NCBI GenBank assembly: GCA_009760855.2
Contig: WPIO01000166.1
Span: 501,001-565,000, forward strand
Length of the DNA: 64,000 bases
Direction: 5' to 3'
DNA from: Cristatella mucedo
Taxonomy: Eukaryota; Bryozoa; Phylactolaemata; Cristatellidae
The translations under genes and the position numbers were made by a program. Each line of letters starts with the position of its first letter. Within the stretch, counting starts at the first letter, position 1. A model generated the notes under the pieces. It was not told the origin of the DNA. It was given only the letters and a program-made list of their open reading frames with translations, and made no database searches. This document shows positions 32,993-56,656 of the stretch, piece by piece.

Positions 32993-33041
32993 ATTCGTAC
33001 ATCGACGTTTGCCACCAGGGTGCCCTTCGCCTGCTCGGCAG
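32993..33041 (+). CDS. possible upstream exon of TUBGCP3
   Basis: A 49-base segment flanked by CACTTGCAG and a strong donor GGCAGGTAATG. In the third frame it reads YIDVCHQGALRLLGR, which could match the N-terminal LLGR-type segment of GCP3 proteins. It ends in phase 2, which is compatible with the exon at 33,768. If right, family length suggests that one more small exon between them is missing. Tentative. Confidence 0.3.
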
Positions 33042-33204
33042 GTAATGCTCTGCCCGCGCTCCTGCCGATCAAGCTGCGTGGCGCCCCGCCCATCATCGCC
33101 GGCGCTGTCATCGTCCGCTGTATCTGCTAGTCGGAGCCGTCCATACTCGTAGACGGCAGCAGCCTGCTCCGACTCGTGCAACCTGGCATCTCCGGCAGCC
33201 TGGT

Positions 33205-33208
33205 CCGG

Positions 33209-33245
<37 letters not shown>

Positions 33246-33322
33246 AGCTCCTGCTCCTGCTCCAGCTCCTGCTCCTGCTCCAGCTCCTGCTTCTGCTCCT
33301 GCTCCTGCTCCAGCTCCTGCTT

Positions 33323-33365
<43 letters not shown>

Positions 33366-33507
33366 AGCTCCTGCTTCTGCTCCTGCTCCTGCTCCAGCTC
33401 CTGCTCCTGCTTCTGCTCCTGCTCCTGCTCCAGCTCCTGCTCCTGCTCCAGCTCCTGCTCCTGCTCCAGCTCCTGCTTCTGCTCCTGCTCCTGCTCCTGC
33501 TCCAGCT
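33205..33507. repeat. CTGCTC/CAGCTC hexanucleotide minisatellite
   Basis: About 50 units of CTGCTC with interspersed CAGCTC and TTCTGC variants. Frames on either strand (poly-Leu/Gln, Ser-Arg repeats) are repeat artefacts. It lies just upstream of the first firm TUBGCP3 exon, so probably in intron 1. Confidence 0.9.
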
Positions 33508-33767
33508 AGCCTCGAGCTGCCTGCGAGCCAGCGTCTGTGCTCTGTTCTGCCTCTGCAGGGGTGGGGGGTGGTGGCGGCATGCTCTGTCTTTCTTCTCTGC
33601 CCTTTCTTCTCTGCCCGTCTGCTCTGCCTGCGCCCCGTGTGTGCTGCCCGAGAGCCCTGTGAACAAAGGTCTCCCTTGACTTGGAGAATGGGCGGCAGCC
33701 GGTGTAACCGAGAGCTGCCTTTGAGCTCCGGCTGATGCCGCCAGCTCTCGTTGCTCTGTTTTGCCAG

Positions 33768-46686
<12,919 letters not shown>

Positions 46687-46689
46687 AGC

Positions 46690-47340
46690 GGAAATTGCTG
46701 ACGCCGCCGGCGACCACTGCTGACGCCTCCGCCATCGGGCGGATCCCTTGTGACTGTGTAACGCGCCCCCGGCGAACATGCGCAAGACCTGCTGTGGAGA
46801 GCGGCCGGCCATCGCGCCGCCGCCGCAGGATGCTCTCGCGGCTCGGGGCGGTGCTGAGAGCCGCCAGCCGGCCAGCAGCCCTCTTCCAGACCGACGCAGC
46901 CGCCGCCGGATGCTTCGGCTGAAGCCACTTCAGCTGGCTTCCGATGGCCTCAGATGCAGTCAATTCGTGCTCGCTCTGCACCAAGTGTGGACTCGCTTTT
47001 GCATTATAGCCCTCGGCTTTGCGGTGAGTGCACCTCTGAGGTTTTCTACAATAACTAGCAGTTTGCAAGAGCATCTCGCTTCGGACATTGTCGCAACGAT
47101 GTCGAAATGCTGCCGTGCTTGAACAGCCTGTGATGCACCGTGATGCCTGGCGATCGGACTCTTGACACTTGTAATGTTTGGTTACCGAACTCTTGATACG
47201 GGTGATGCTTGGTGATCGAACTCTGTGGTAAGACATATTGAAGGTGTGTGTGAGCCATCTTGAGCGATCTGTCACGTGTCAATAAGAAGCGGCAGCCATT
47301 CCTGCTCGTCAGTTGAAAGCTGTCTGCAATAGTTAGCGGT
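46690..47340. other. downstream flank of TUBGCP3, no gene
   Basis: GC-rich 3' flank or 3' UTR. No AATAAA signal is placed with confidence; an AATAAGAAG at 47,281 could serve. Confidence 0.3.
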
Positions 47341-47344
47341 TTAG

Positions 47345-47525
47345 AAGTCTTTATTATTCTAGCTGATTTAACAGCCTCTTTTGTATAGCGACAGAAAAGC
47401 CTTTACGGCTATCACCACTGCTTGCAGCGGCATTAGAGGATCGCTGCCCACCGCAAGATTTGAACTCACGACCTCGGGAGAGGTCGTGAAAAGAAATCGC
47501 CTTACCTAGTGTGCCATAACGGCTC
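47345..47525 (-). mobile_element. SINE family B, minus strand
   Basis: Read on the minus strand: a tRNA-like head (GAGCCGTTATGGCACACTAGGTAAGG, then GAGGTCGTGAGTTCAAATCTTG as B box), followed by a body containing GTGGTGATAGCCGTAAAGGC and ending near GGCTGTTAAATCAG. Two further copies occur at 51,083 and 60,815. Confidence 0.7.
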
Positions 47526-47529
47526 ACGC

Positions 47530-48790
47530 GATCTTAAAGGAATTGTCATGTTATGGTCTTTCTTCCACTGCATTTGACCCAATGTGCGTCATGAACGCTC
47601 CATCAGTGGACAGTAGACCAAGTACACGGCTAAACCACTCATCCTTAAGACCGACCCAGTAGTCCTGAAAAGATGTAGTGTAGAGGTACTGCAGCATCAT
47701 TTGACGACAGCCTGACCGAACAAATTGCTGTCGAAAATATATGTTCACAGCAGGTTAGCTATTACGATCCCAAGCTAGACCTTTGGTGAGTTCATGGTAG
47801 TGATAGATTCAGAGACCATTCGGAGACTGGCGTTGATAGCAATCTCTTTGATGGCTTTCTGCTAACAGCATCGTTGGCTTAGGTGCATAAAGCTATTGAC
47901 AAAGAAAGATTTTCTATACTACAGTGGTTGTGCTGAGCCTCATACTGTGTAGCTGAGCTGCTCTCCCTTAAAAACGCTCCTAAAAATGCTTACGTGAAGC
48001 ATCTCTGATTTGCTTCAATCTACCGTAGCCCTTAGCCGAAATAATTGTTAAGCTCATTCAAGGCGATCGAGAGTGGTTGATTCGCAAAAGCCATGCACGG
48101 CCTTGGTTGTTGATTCAACCTACCTGCCTACTCTAGACCGTGCCGTGTCCTCGAGAAATGCTCAACCATTTTCTATGGATTCTATTGATTTACCCCTGAT
48201 TGATCCATTATCAATAGTGAGCCTCACGGTTGAGTTATCGAGTTCGAGGTGAGCATTCTTTCCCAGGATGAAGCTACTAGTCCTACTACCGAGGTGACCA
48301 GCACGTGGGTTAATTACACAAAAGGGGAGAATGCAATTGTGTACGTGTTCATTCCAGAAAAGGAGAGGTTCGGATTGCTGGTCTAACCTAGAAACATGGT
48401 AACTCATATATTGAAACTTCAAACCTAGCAACATCCAGTCTTGTTTTAGAGCCTGGCTTCGGGGGGGGGGTGTATAACGACCTGCTCAGGAATGCAGACA
48501 TGAATGCAGATAGAATGCAGAATGACAGGAATGCAGACACGGCTCTCGTAGACTCTCTCTGCTCGCATTGCTCGATTTCTTTCGGCAGTGTTTGATGCTA
48601 TCGATCTCACAAGTTCTTCTCGAGCATATTTTTTATCTCGCCATCATCACTGCATCTCTGCAGCGCTGGCTGCAATGCTGCTGCAATGTTTAGTTTCTCT
48701 CTTTAAGGGAGACTCTAGAGCATCATCGATGTCAACTGGCAGCAGCAAACATCATTCGAGGAGCCACTAGAGCTCTGGAGCTCTCTGTGC
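47530..48790. other. intergenic, no gene
   Basis: No protein-like frame and no recognisable repeat except a G10 run near 48,462 and short repeats of GAATGCAGA near 48,490-48,540. Confidence 0.4.
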
Positions 48791-48794
48791 TTGA

Positions 48795-49490
48795 TCTACT
48801 TCTTTTCACAACTTGTACATAATTTACATTGTATGCTCTTCCTCTTTCCAGTCTAGTCACCAAGCACAATCAAGGCTTTCGTTTCTTTGCAGATAGCTGT
48901 TCAAACTCTCTCAACTCCCTTGGTGCATGTATTGCTGCCATTCATTCATGGATGGCAGCAAACTTTCATAAGTTGAATGATGATTACAACTTGCTAGCTA
49001 TGGGAAAACCAAGGGCTACTCAGAAACTTGAAAACCCATCCCTTCGAATCGGCCGTACCAGCATATCTCCCGTAGCATTTGCACGAAATCTGAGTGTCCT
49101 GTTCCAAAGTGACATTTCGCTAGACGGCCAAATCAGCTCCACGATTAACTCTTCCTACTTTCAGCTACATGCTTAACAGTGCAAAATGTTGGGCTCGCTT
49201 AGGCAGGCAAATCACATCCAAGCTGGTCCGAGCATTTTCTTGACATCCCGTTTCGACTTCTGAAAACTCACAGCTTGTAAGTCTTCCAGCGATCAGAAGC
49301 TTGCAGCAGGGGCAAAACTCTGCAGCTAGGCGTACCTGTCGTGAAGGTTGCAGTTGCCACAGTACACTACTTCTCACCGACCGCTACTGGCTCCCCATAA
49401 AGCAGGGCATTGATTTAAAGGTTTTTTCACTCACTTTTAGGTCCCTTCATTCTCTTGCCCCAGCCTCATATAATGTAATGTATCTCCGTC
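48795..49490 (+). mobile_element. LINE family A, RT fragment, decayed
   Basis: Reads pieces of the reverse transcriptase from just before the catalytic box (LPLSSLVTKHNQGFRFFAD, a damaged YADD region) through IHSWMAANFHKLNDDYN to the RT C-terminal domain near 49,460. The catalytic motif is disrupted and several frame changes follow. Confidence 0.75.
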
Positions 49491-50085
49491 TGTAACTCCT
49501 CAAAGTCATAAAGACTATGTGGGTGTTACGCAGGAGAGTTTTGTATGGCACACTCACAACCTAAGCGGCTTTCGGTACGCATTCGGTTGCCAACACACTT
49601 CATCTCACTCAACAAAGAGGAGATGGAAAGCATAGCAGAGATAGGAGAGCAGTTGAGGTAATAAGTAGCATGGAAGTAGCAGCTCAGGACCGCTGGAAAG
49701 GATGTGCCACAGTCGGCAGCAGGAGAGTAGATGTCGTTGCGTAAGAATTGTGGAAGCGGGCTCCACAGTCTAGGACCGGCAGAGCTAGCTTCTGTCGCCA
49801 ACGGTCTTTAGGCAGAGGAATGGAACAGCTAATTGATTGTCCACACAGAACCTGAGGGTGCGAACAGGCTGAAACTGATGCAGCAGTTCAGCTAGGTACG
49901 AAGGAGCCAAGCCGTAGCCGGCCTTGTGGGTCAGCGTAAGAACTTTGCTCTGTATCCGTTGCTCAACTGGCATCCATTCCAGCTCTTTTAGCAAAGGAGA
50001 CGCATGCTCAAACCTCTGGGACTTCTATTAGACTAGTCTAGAAGACTAGCCTTGCAGCCATATTCATATTCAGCTGCAGTGGCCT
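49474..50085 (-). mobile_element. LINE family B, 3' fragment
   Basis: Minus-strand RT C-terminal end of a second CR1/L2-like family: VEQRIQSKVLTLTHKAGYG, LAPSYLAELLHQFQP and VGDRS. The 3' end has TATAATGTAATGTATCTCCGTC at 49,468-49,490. A closely related copy lies at 56,847-57,470 with the same 3' end. Confidence 0.75.
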
Positions 50086-50239
50086 AGTTGCTTTCTTTGG
50101 TAGCCCAGCCCAATCGGAACTACAATTATCAAGCCGAGACAGAACTGAGGAGCGAGTTAAATGTTTGCCTACCTATAAGTACTACCTACATTGTAATTAT
50201 GTTCCATATCTTTCCACCCGTTCTTCCGACTCTCAGTTC

Positions 50240-50535
50240 ATTAAGCTGTGACTCGAAGCAACCTCAGATCCTTTGGAGATGATGCCTTTAGTTCGTAGGC
50301 TCCTAAAGTCTGGAACTCACTGCTGACTGACATTACGACATCCGACGAAGACTTGACGGCATTCAAAAGAAGCCAAAAACGCCCATTCTTCGAAGCCTTC
50401 ACAGGGTCCCTGTGAATTGTTCTCGTTGTGCTCATTCGTGCTGACACTGAGCAAGCTATTGCTACCCTTATTGCAATGCTTCCTTTACAGCATACTTAAA
50501 GTGACTCGTTAGAGATTCTATCCACAGAGGGTGCT
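50240..50535 (+). mobile_element. LINE family A 3' fragment, diverged
   Basis: Reads the RT C-terminal end (CTTTGGAGATGATGCC, CTAAAGTCTGGAACTCACTG) and the 3' UTR without a clean tail. Confidence 0.6.
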
Positions 50536-51004
50536 ATGCAAACGTGCAAATGTCTTATGACTCATAATAACATTGTTTTTTTTTCTACCAGCGTTTTAAT
50601 AGTGCTACTAGTACAGTGCCGAAAGACTGCCGTCTTCGGCTCGGACATGTTCCATACCGGAAGGGAAGGAGGAAGGCAAGCTAATGCTTCGTACAGCGTT
50701 GCGTTTGGCTCCTCTCACTGGCCTCTAGGAGCGACGGCGGCAGGGCGGCCAGACCCAACCTCTGACCTTAACGAAACGTGGGCTTCACCACGATAGCCCT
50801 CCGTCTGCTGTTTGCGTAGGGAAGAGACTTGGAAAGATGCAAGCAGCAGAAACTGGGAGACAAAACAGTTGGGCAGACAGACACGCAAACACGCACACGA
50901 GCAGACAGAGGAGAAAGACTTACCTGGGATCGATATGCACCGATCTATATTTATTTTTTAACTCGGCGGTGGTGCCGCTGGGGGTAAGGTTCTCACTCTT
51001 TTTA

Positions 51005-51080
51005 ACAAATGTAAAGCGCCTAGAAAGAGATTAAGTTCTCCGAGGGCGCTTTATCAAGTGCAATATTATTATTATTATTA
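51005..51080 (+). mobile_element. LINE family A 3' tail
   Basis: AAATGTAAAGCGCCTAGAAAGAGATTAAGTTCTCCGAGGGCGCTTTATCAAGTGCAATATTATTATT: hairpin and ATT tail only. Confidence 0.75.
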
Positions 51081-51082
51081 TT

Positions 51083-51188
51083 ATAACGATCGAGGTCGTG
51101 GGTTCGAATCTTGTGGTTTAGTAACATTTTCTTTATTAGCAACTGCAAGCGGTGGTGATAGCCGATATGGCTCTTTGCTGTTAAATCA
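51083..51188 (+). mobile_element. SINE family B, 5'-truncated
   Basis: Starts at the B-box part GATCGAGGTCGTGGGTTCGAATC, then GCAACTGCAAGCGGTGGTGATAGCC and CTGTTAAATCAG. Confidence 0.65.
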
Positions 51189-51211
51189 GCTCCAATTATG
51201 TATATATAATT

Positions 51212-51640
51212 TCAAGCACGTGGTGACGGTCGCACAACAGCTAAATCACCTATTAAAAGAGCAAAGCCTTTTAATCTAGCCTGACGCTTAGGGTGTCCTA
51301 TGAGCTGCAGTTGGGTTTTATCGTCATTTAGTTTCAAGAAGTTTTCCGGCATCCAGGATCGAATGTCGGCAAGGCAAGCATTCAGTTTCCGAGTTGCTGC
51401 AGCAGACTCCGACGTTTTGAATGACAAATGCAGCTGAGCATCGCCAGCATAAAAGTGATATCCTACTCTATGGGCCTTAATAACTTTTCCCAGATGTTGA
51501 GCATAAGCGGAGAGCAGCAAGGGACCGAGTGACCGAGAATAGAAGTTCATGTGTGCCTGTAGGCATATCAATGTACATGCGAGCCGTTTACACAAAGATA
51601 TCCAGCCGCCCGCACGTTACTATATCCGTCAAGACGGATT
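51212..51640 (-). mobile_element. LINE RT fragment, minus strand
   Basis: Frame 51595-51212 reads HRVGYHFYAGDAQLHLSF (catalytic YADD mutated to YAGD) and IRSWMPENFLKLNDDKTQLQL. It is a diverged member of the L2/CR1 group, perhaps family B. Confidence 0.7.
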
Positions 51641-51641
51641 G

Positions 51642-52130
51642 ATAGTAATAATAATAATACACTTGATAAAGTGCCCTCAGAGAACTCAATCTCTTTTGAG
51701 GTGCTTTACATTGCTGTAAAGGAAGCACGATCGAATGGTTAGTGGTAGCGAGCTTAATAAACAACAAGAATCACATGGTTAGGGGGTGGCATGCAACAGG
51801 GTCAGCATGCAGGTGTGGTTTGTTGCAGCATGCACAGTGTCAGCACGCATAAGCACGTAAAAGTTGAATCATAGAGACCCACTAAATGCTGTGATGAATA
51901 AGTACGTTTTCAGTTGCTTTTTGAATGTCGTCAAATCATATGATGTCGTGACGAAAGTTGGGAGTGAGTTCCAGGCTTTCGTAGCATTTGAACTATAGGC
52001 ACGGTCCCCAAACAATTAGAGGTGTGTACGAGGTATAGGTAAACAGTTAAATTCTAAAAAGCGGATGGTACAATGCTAAGACCGGTGGGGCAGTAAGAAC
52101 AGTGAAGATAAAAGTCAAGTTTTAGGCATA
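51642..52130 (-). mobile_element. LINE family A, 3' fragment
   Basis: AATAATAATAATACACTTGATAAAGTGCCCTCAGAGAACTCAATCTCTTTTGAGG is the minus-strand tail and hairpin. Further right the 3' UTR and the RT C-terminal end (GGGAGTGAGTTCCAGGCTTTCG) follow, diverged. Confidence 0.75.
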
Positions 52131-53000
52131 GTTTTATCCCAGCAGCCGTTCATATATGCCAAGCCTTTAAGCTGCTAGTACTGGGAAGCTAGTTAGTAGG
52201 GATACGATTAGGCGTCGGCTAGATCAGATCAACAAGGTACGTTTGTTTGGAACCCAAAAAAAAGCCACTTCTGTCTACCGCCGCGTTTACACTGGCTCGC
52301 TTAGAGTGGGCTGCCGCAAGAGCACACCGGATCCACCAAGACTATTGGGCAAAATCGAAAGGGGGAAATGAGAGTAAATTGGCCATTTTTACTCCAGAAA
52401 GTACCAGGTGAAATGAGCTTTTGCGAAGACAAATTTCATTTCAAACAGAGCAGTAGAGTGAACCTAAGAATGCCGGGTAAGGCTGTGCTACATATTTTTC
52501 CATATTTGTACCAATTTACATATTTTTCATATTTTAAGCTAAATATGTTATATTATACATATTAAATATTTTATATTATACATATTGTATTCATATTTTA
52601 AGCTACATATTTTCCCGCTGCATCATTGAATGTAGTTTAGGGCCGTTATGCTAACGACGTGGCCGTTATGCTAACGACGAGTCAATCTTCAGACCTGAGT
52701 ACCATTGAGAGAGTGAATCGGGGGCGTGCAATATTTCGAATAGAAGGCCCGGAGCTCAGCTGGTTCGTACCGCGTCTAAAGAATCGCTTTACGCAAGGGA
52801 GCAAGTAGTTTGAAGAACAATTAAGCAGGATATTTTCGAAGGCTTCTCCCAATGACGGAGAGGCTCACACACGCTATTGCTTATGTTATTGCTAATGATG
52901 TAACTTCACAGTAGCACTAAACATTAATAAAAAAAATCACTCCTAGTAAAACATTGTTATATAAGCTTTATTTACATACTGCGTATTGTTAGAGCGGGTT
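52131..53000. other. intergenic, no gene
   Basis: Mixed DNA with an AT-rich stretch of CATATTTTT/TACATATT repeats at 52,490-52,610 and a direct repeat GGCCGTTATGCTAACGACG at 52,640-52,680. Confidence 0.4.
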
Positions 53001-53004
53001 GGAA

Positions 53005-53385
53005 TAACAATAATAATAATAGTGCACTTGATAAGGCGCCCTCAGAAGTACGTTTTATATGACAGAAGAGTAACGTTTTTTATGACAGAATCAGAACTTT
53101 TCAGATCCGCCAGCCATTTCAGGCGACTTCGCTGATACTTTTTCGCGTAAATCCGCGCATTCGGACGAAGGAGTGCTATTTGCTTTTGCTGAAATATTTG
53201 TCGTCCACGCGGATGCCATCCGTCGTATATCGTATCTGCTGAAAAATTCTGCATGCCAGCGACTATGCCTTTTGGGATTGAGCACGATACCATCAACCAT
53301 CCGATCTCGCTTCCTTTGTAGCATATGCAAAAGAGCCTAGAAAGAGGTTAAGTTCTCTGCTAAACAAATACATTATTATTATTAT
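53005..53385. mobile_element. two short LINE family A tails around an unknown segment
   Basis: At 53,007-53,046 a minus-strand tail (AATAATAATAGTGCACTTGATAAGGCGCCCTCAGAAG). At 53,295-53,385 a plus-strand 3' end (AGAGCCTAGAAAGAGGTTAAGTTCTCTGC plus ATT tail). The 250 bases between them hold no recognised element. Confidence 0.55.
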
Positions 53386-53990
53386 CCGCGCGTCGCAAGC
53401 AGAGGAACGGGCACTCCGTCTCGATATCTTAACATCGTCGGCGTGCAGCCGACGCACGGCAGCCATGGATATCGGAGGCAGCTGCCGCTCGGCTTCGGCG
53501 TCCATGCACCGCCGGACGCAAGAGGCGTCGAATGCCCACAAATGGTGCGCCGTTGGGTTTGCGAAAAGGAGGCGGCAGTAGAGCCTCGTTCGTGACGGAT
53601 GAGCCGGCGGTTCTCAGGATGCCGCCACGCCCCAGTTCGTGCTCTCGCGGTCACTGCACGGCGCTCGCGCCGTTGAGCCTTCGATCAGCCGACGCGGCGG
53701 GAGCAGCAGGTCCGCGAGACTCGACCCTCTCGCAGCGACGGGTTAGCGTCGGCGCCGATTGCAACGACTCTCGCGCCTTCTGGCGCCTTCTAGCACGCCT
53801 GCCTCGACCTGCAGCCATCCAGCGGAGGGCGTTCGGCGAGCGCGAAAGCGCGACACTTGTGTAACGCCGAAGGCTCGGCGGGGTAGGCTTGACCTGCCGC
53901 TTACCTAGCGGCGTAGCCTAGCGCCTAATGCTGTTCGGTGCGCGCCTACGCGCAATAAGCTGGCCGCCACGAAACGAGCGTTTCTGGCGC
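53386..53990. other. GC-rich intergenic DNA, no gene supported
   Basis: Open frames on both strands without recognisable similarity; likely due to high GC content. Confidence 0.35.
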
Positions 53991-54009
53991 CGACCTGCTT
54001 ACCGTTACT

Positions 54010-54605
54010 AAAGGGTCGCGAGTCCGTGGCGTGAATTGGAAAGCGAGACACACAAATTGGGAATTTTACTGAGCTTTATTCGCAAGCGCACAAAGTCGCT
54101 GCGCGTCTAGCTCAGTTTTATCTCCACACTCCTCGCACGCTCTCAACAGCACCAACACTCTTGCGGAGGGAATACTTCCCCACACTGAGCCCGAACCAGA
54201 GCCTAAACCCCTAACTGAAGAGCTAGAACTCGGTTTCCACCAGTGCGGCAGGAATACTCCACACACGCCAACTACGTCTAGTTCGCACCGGCAAATCCCT
54301 ATGCCGAGACCACGTGCTAGCGCTCACGCACAAAACACAAAAGAATCACAAAATGCTCGGGCGCAATACAACCGTATTCGGTGGAGTCCACGGAATTCTC
54401 CTAGCGCTGCCTTGTCCTGTTCCGTCAATCGCCGGCTGACAGCCCGCCCTCTTCCCTCGCTTTCAGAGAAACGAGTGCGACGACGTCGAAGCCGGACAAA
54501 AAAACCAGAGCGAGCGTCGCTCGACTCTTAAATACCTAGCTGACACAATGGGGCAAGCGCTTAGTGGTATTGGGCCCGACACCCCGGCCCATTACGGTAA
54601 GGAAT
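54010..54605 (-). mobile_element. possible solo LTR or similar promoter-bearing repeat
   Basis: On the minus strand there is a TATA-like TATTTAAGAGTC near 54,530, then about 450 bases later CGAATAAAGCTCAGTAAAATTCCC with a polyadenylation-type AATAAA at 54,076-54,082, followed by a CGGCGCCAGAAACG string outside. This order resembles U3-R-U5 of an LTR, but no flanking coding region or second copy is present. Confidence 0.3.
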
Positions 54606-55640
54606 TAATACTGTCCCTGGGCTACTGGAAGGGCACCTCTGTCCAGCTTGAATGGCGAATGGGTTCCAGACGATTCTTTTTTGGACTGAGTGAAGGCGGA
54701 GGTTGATAGGCCAGCCAACATCCATCAGTATATTCCGCGGGTATCGGACCAATTCTAAAGGCCGAGTCGCCACCGCTCGTCTCAGAGCTTCCTGGCTTGC
54801 TCTTAAGCGCTTCCTCTCTAACCGCACTGACGCTCCTCTCTGGCTCACTGCTCCAGGACAAAGGAGTTGTAGCCCGCCTCCGAACAGCTCTTGTTCGCGC
54901 TAAAATTCAGCAAAGGCCCCTACACTTGTTTTCTTTTTACAAGCGAGCACAGGTTGACAGTGATTTGCGGCGGCTGAAAGCGCGGTGGCGACCAATGGCT
55001 GCAGCAGCAGCACCACCGAGAACGTCCAATCAGAGACGACGGCAGCAGCACCGTGACCGGCAGCAGCACCGGCGTTGTCGTCGTCCCTGCTCCACCCGCC
55101 CGTATGGGACGCGAGAGCTCGCTGTGCCTCTGTTGCGTCAAACCTTGCCGAACGGAATCACCTTGTCGAATTTCACCGCGTTTTGGTGACGCCGGGATGT
55201 GAGCACTCAAGCCGCGCTCAATACTTAACCCAGTTGAGATACCCGGCAACGACTTGCCTTCGCTGTCTGAGACCGCTTGGCAGTAGCGGCATCGAACAAG
55301 TCTTTATTTCCCAGTGTATCTTTGCCTAAAAAACGCACGGTCACGTCCACATTTCGCTAGAATTTGCTTTCACGTCAATGTCATTAGGGCTCGATGATCC
55401 GACTTCCGGTTGAAGCGTCCTATCCGGTCGAGCTGGCGTTATGAACACTTTTCCAGATGCAAGCTAGCTAAACGGTTCATGGCCGCAAGTCCATGCTCAC
55501 AGGTCACGGATTTTATTTTCTTCTGAGCTGACTCAAAAGAGGAAGTCAATTCATTTTCGGTGTACTTCTTTCGATTTTCCGCACAACCGCCCCCGTCCGG
55601 CTGAGGGAGGTGGCGTGCGTGTGGCGAGGTCACATGACTA
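54606..55640. other. upstream region of the JIP-like gene, no gene supported
   Basis: GC-rich and pyrimidine-rich DNA without recognised protein similarity. It may contain promoter or 5' UTR sequence of the gene starting at 55,781. Confidence 0.35.
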
Positions 55641-55780
55641 CGTAGCTGCCGCGATTGAGGTCATGGCCTGACGTATCCCGGGTGCCTGCGGGCTGTGGAG
55701 TGGCGATTCCTGTGTACTACACAGTCGCTGTGCTAGCTCGAAGCGCTTACAAAGCGCCGTCGACGGACTCAGCGTCAAGG

Positions 55781-56110
55781 ATGGACTCTCCGGACTCGGA
55801 GGGCTCGCCCGGCGAGATCATCTACGGCTCCACGAACGACGAAGCGTCGGTGGCGATGTCGGCTATGTCCGATATGGTGCAGAGTATGGCGTCTACGATC
55901 TACGGTGAGTTCGAAAGAATGATCAAAGCGTACGGGGACTCCGTCGTCGAGGGCCTCATGCCGCAGCTTGTCGCCGTTCTGGAGAACTGGGACAGAACCA
56001 TCAAGGAAAAGCAGGACATACAATTGGAGCTGGACTTGGCCCTCGAGGACAATGAGCAACTGCTGAATCAATACGAGAGGGAGAAACAGCTCCGCCGCTC
56101 CACCGAGCAG
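55781..56110 (+). CDS. JIP3/4-like exon 1, RH1 domain
   Basis: 110 codons from ATG to the donor CAG|GTAGCA. It holds the whole RH1 helical pair and the start of the leucine-zipper region, the segment that in vertebrate JIP3/4 binds kinesin heavy chain and dynein light intermediate chain. The N-terminal 35 residues are acidic and Ser-rich with no family match. Confidence 0.9.
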
Positions 56111-56603
56111 GTAGCACCGCCGGCTTATACATCCGCGTTCCATGTCTCCCTTTCGTCGCCTCGCGCACCTCCGGCGCGTGCACATCGAATGCCTTCCCTT
56201 CCCCTACCGAAAGCATAGTGCCCTCCAGTTGCCGTGCTGTGGCCGTCGTGCAATCCCAGCAAAGCCGACCAAGTTCCTCGCGAAAAGAATTTCTACGAGA
56301 TTGTGAGATTAGTGGCTTCCGATTATAAACCATAAACGTAGTCGTGCGATCCTGCGGGATCGAGTCTATCTTGAGATTGGAGTCTAATCAGCCCTGATAA
56401 GCACTCGCTTGGTACAAAGCACAGGGCGTTCAAGGCTGACCGTCGGAGCTCGGCGTTTTGTTAGTCGGGCTTTGTTTGCCGTATAGGAGATCCGAAGCCA
56501 AAGGGCTGCCATAGACATCTAAAAGAGCCCGAAGTCGGATTGTATGGTAGTTCAACAGCCAGCCAGTTATTGTTTATGTAGCTGCAATGTGAGTGTGTGT
56601 GTA

Positions 56604-56656
<53 letters not shown>

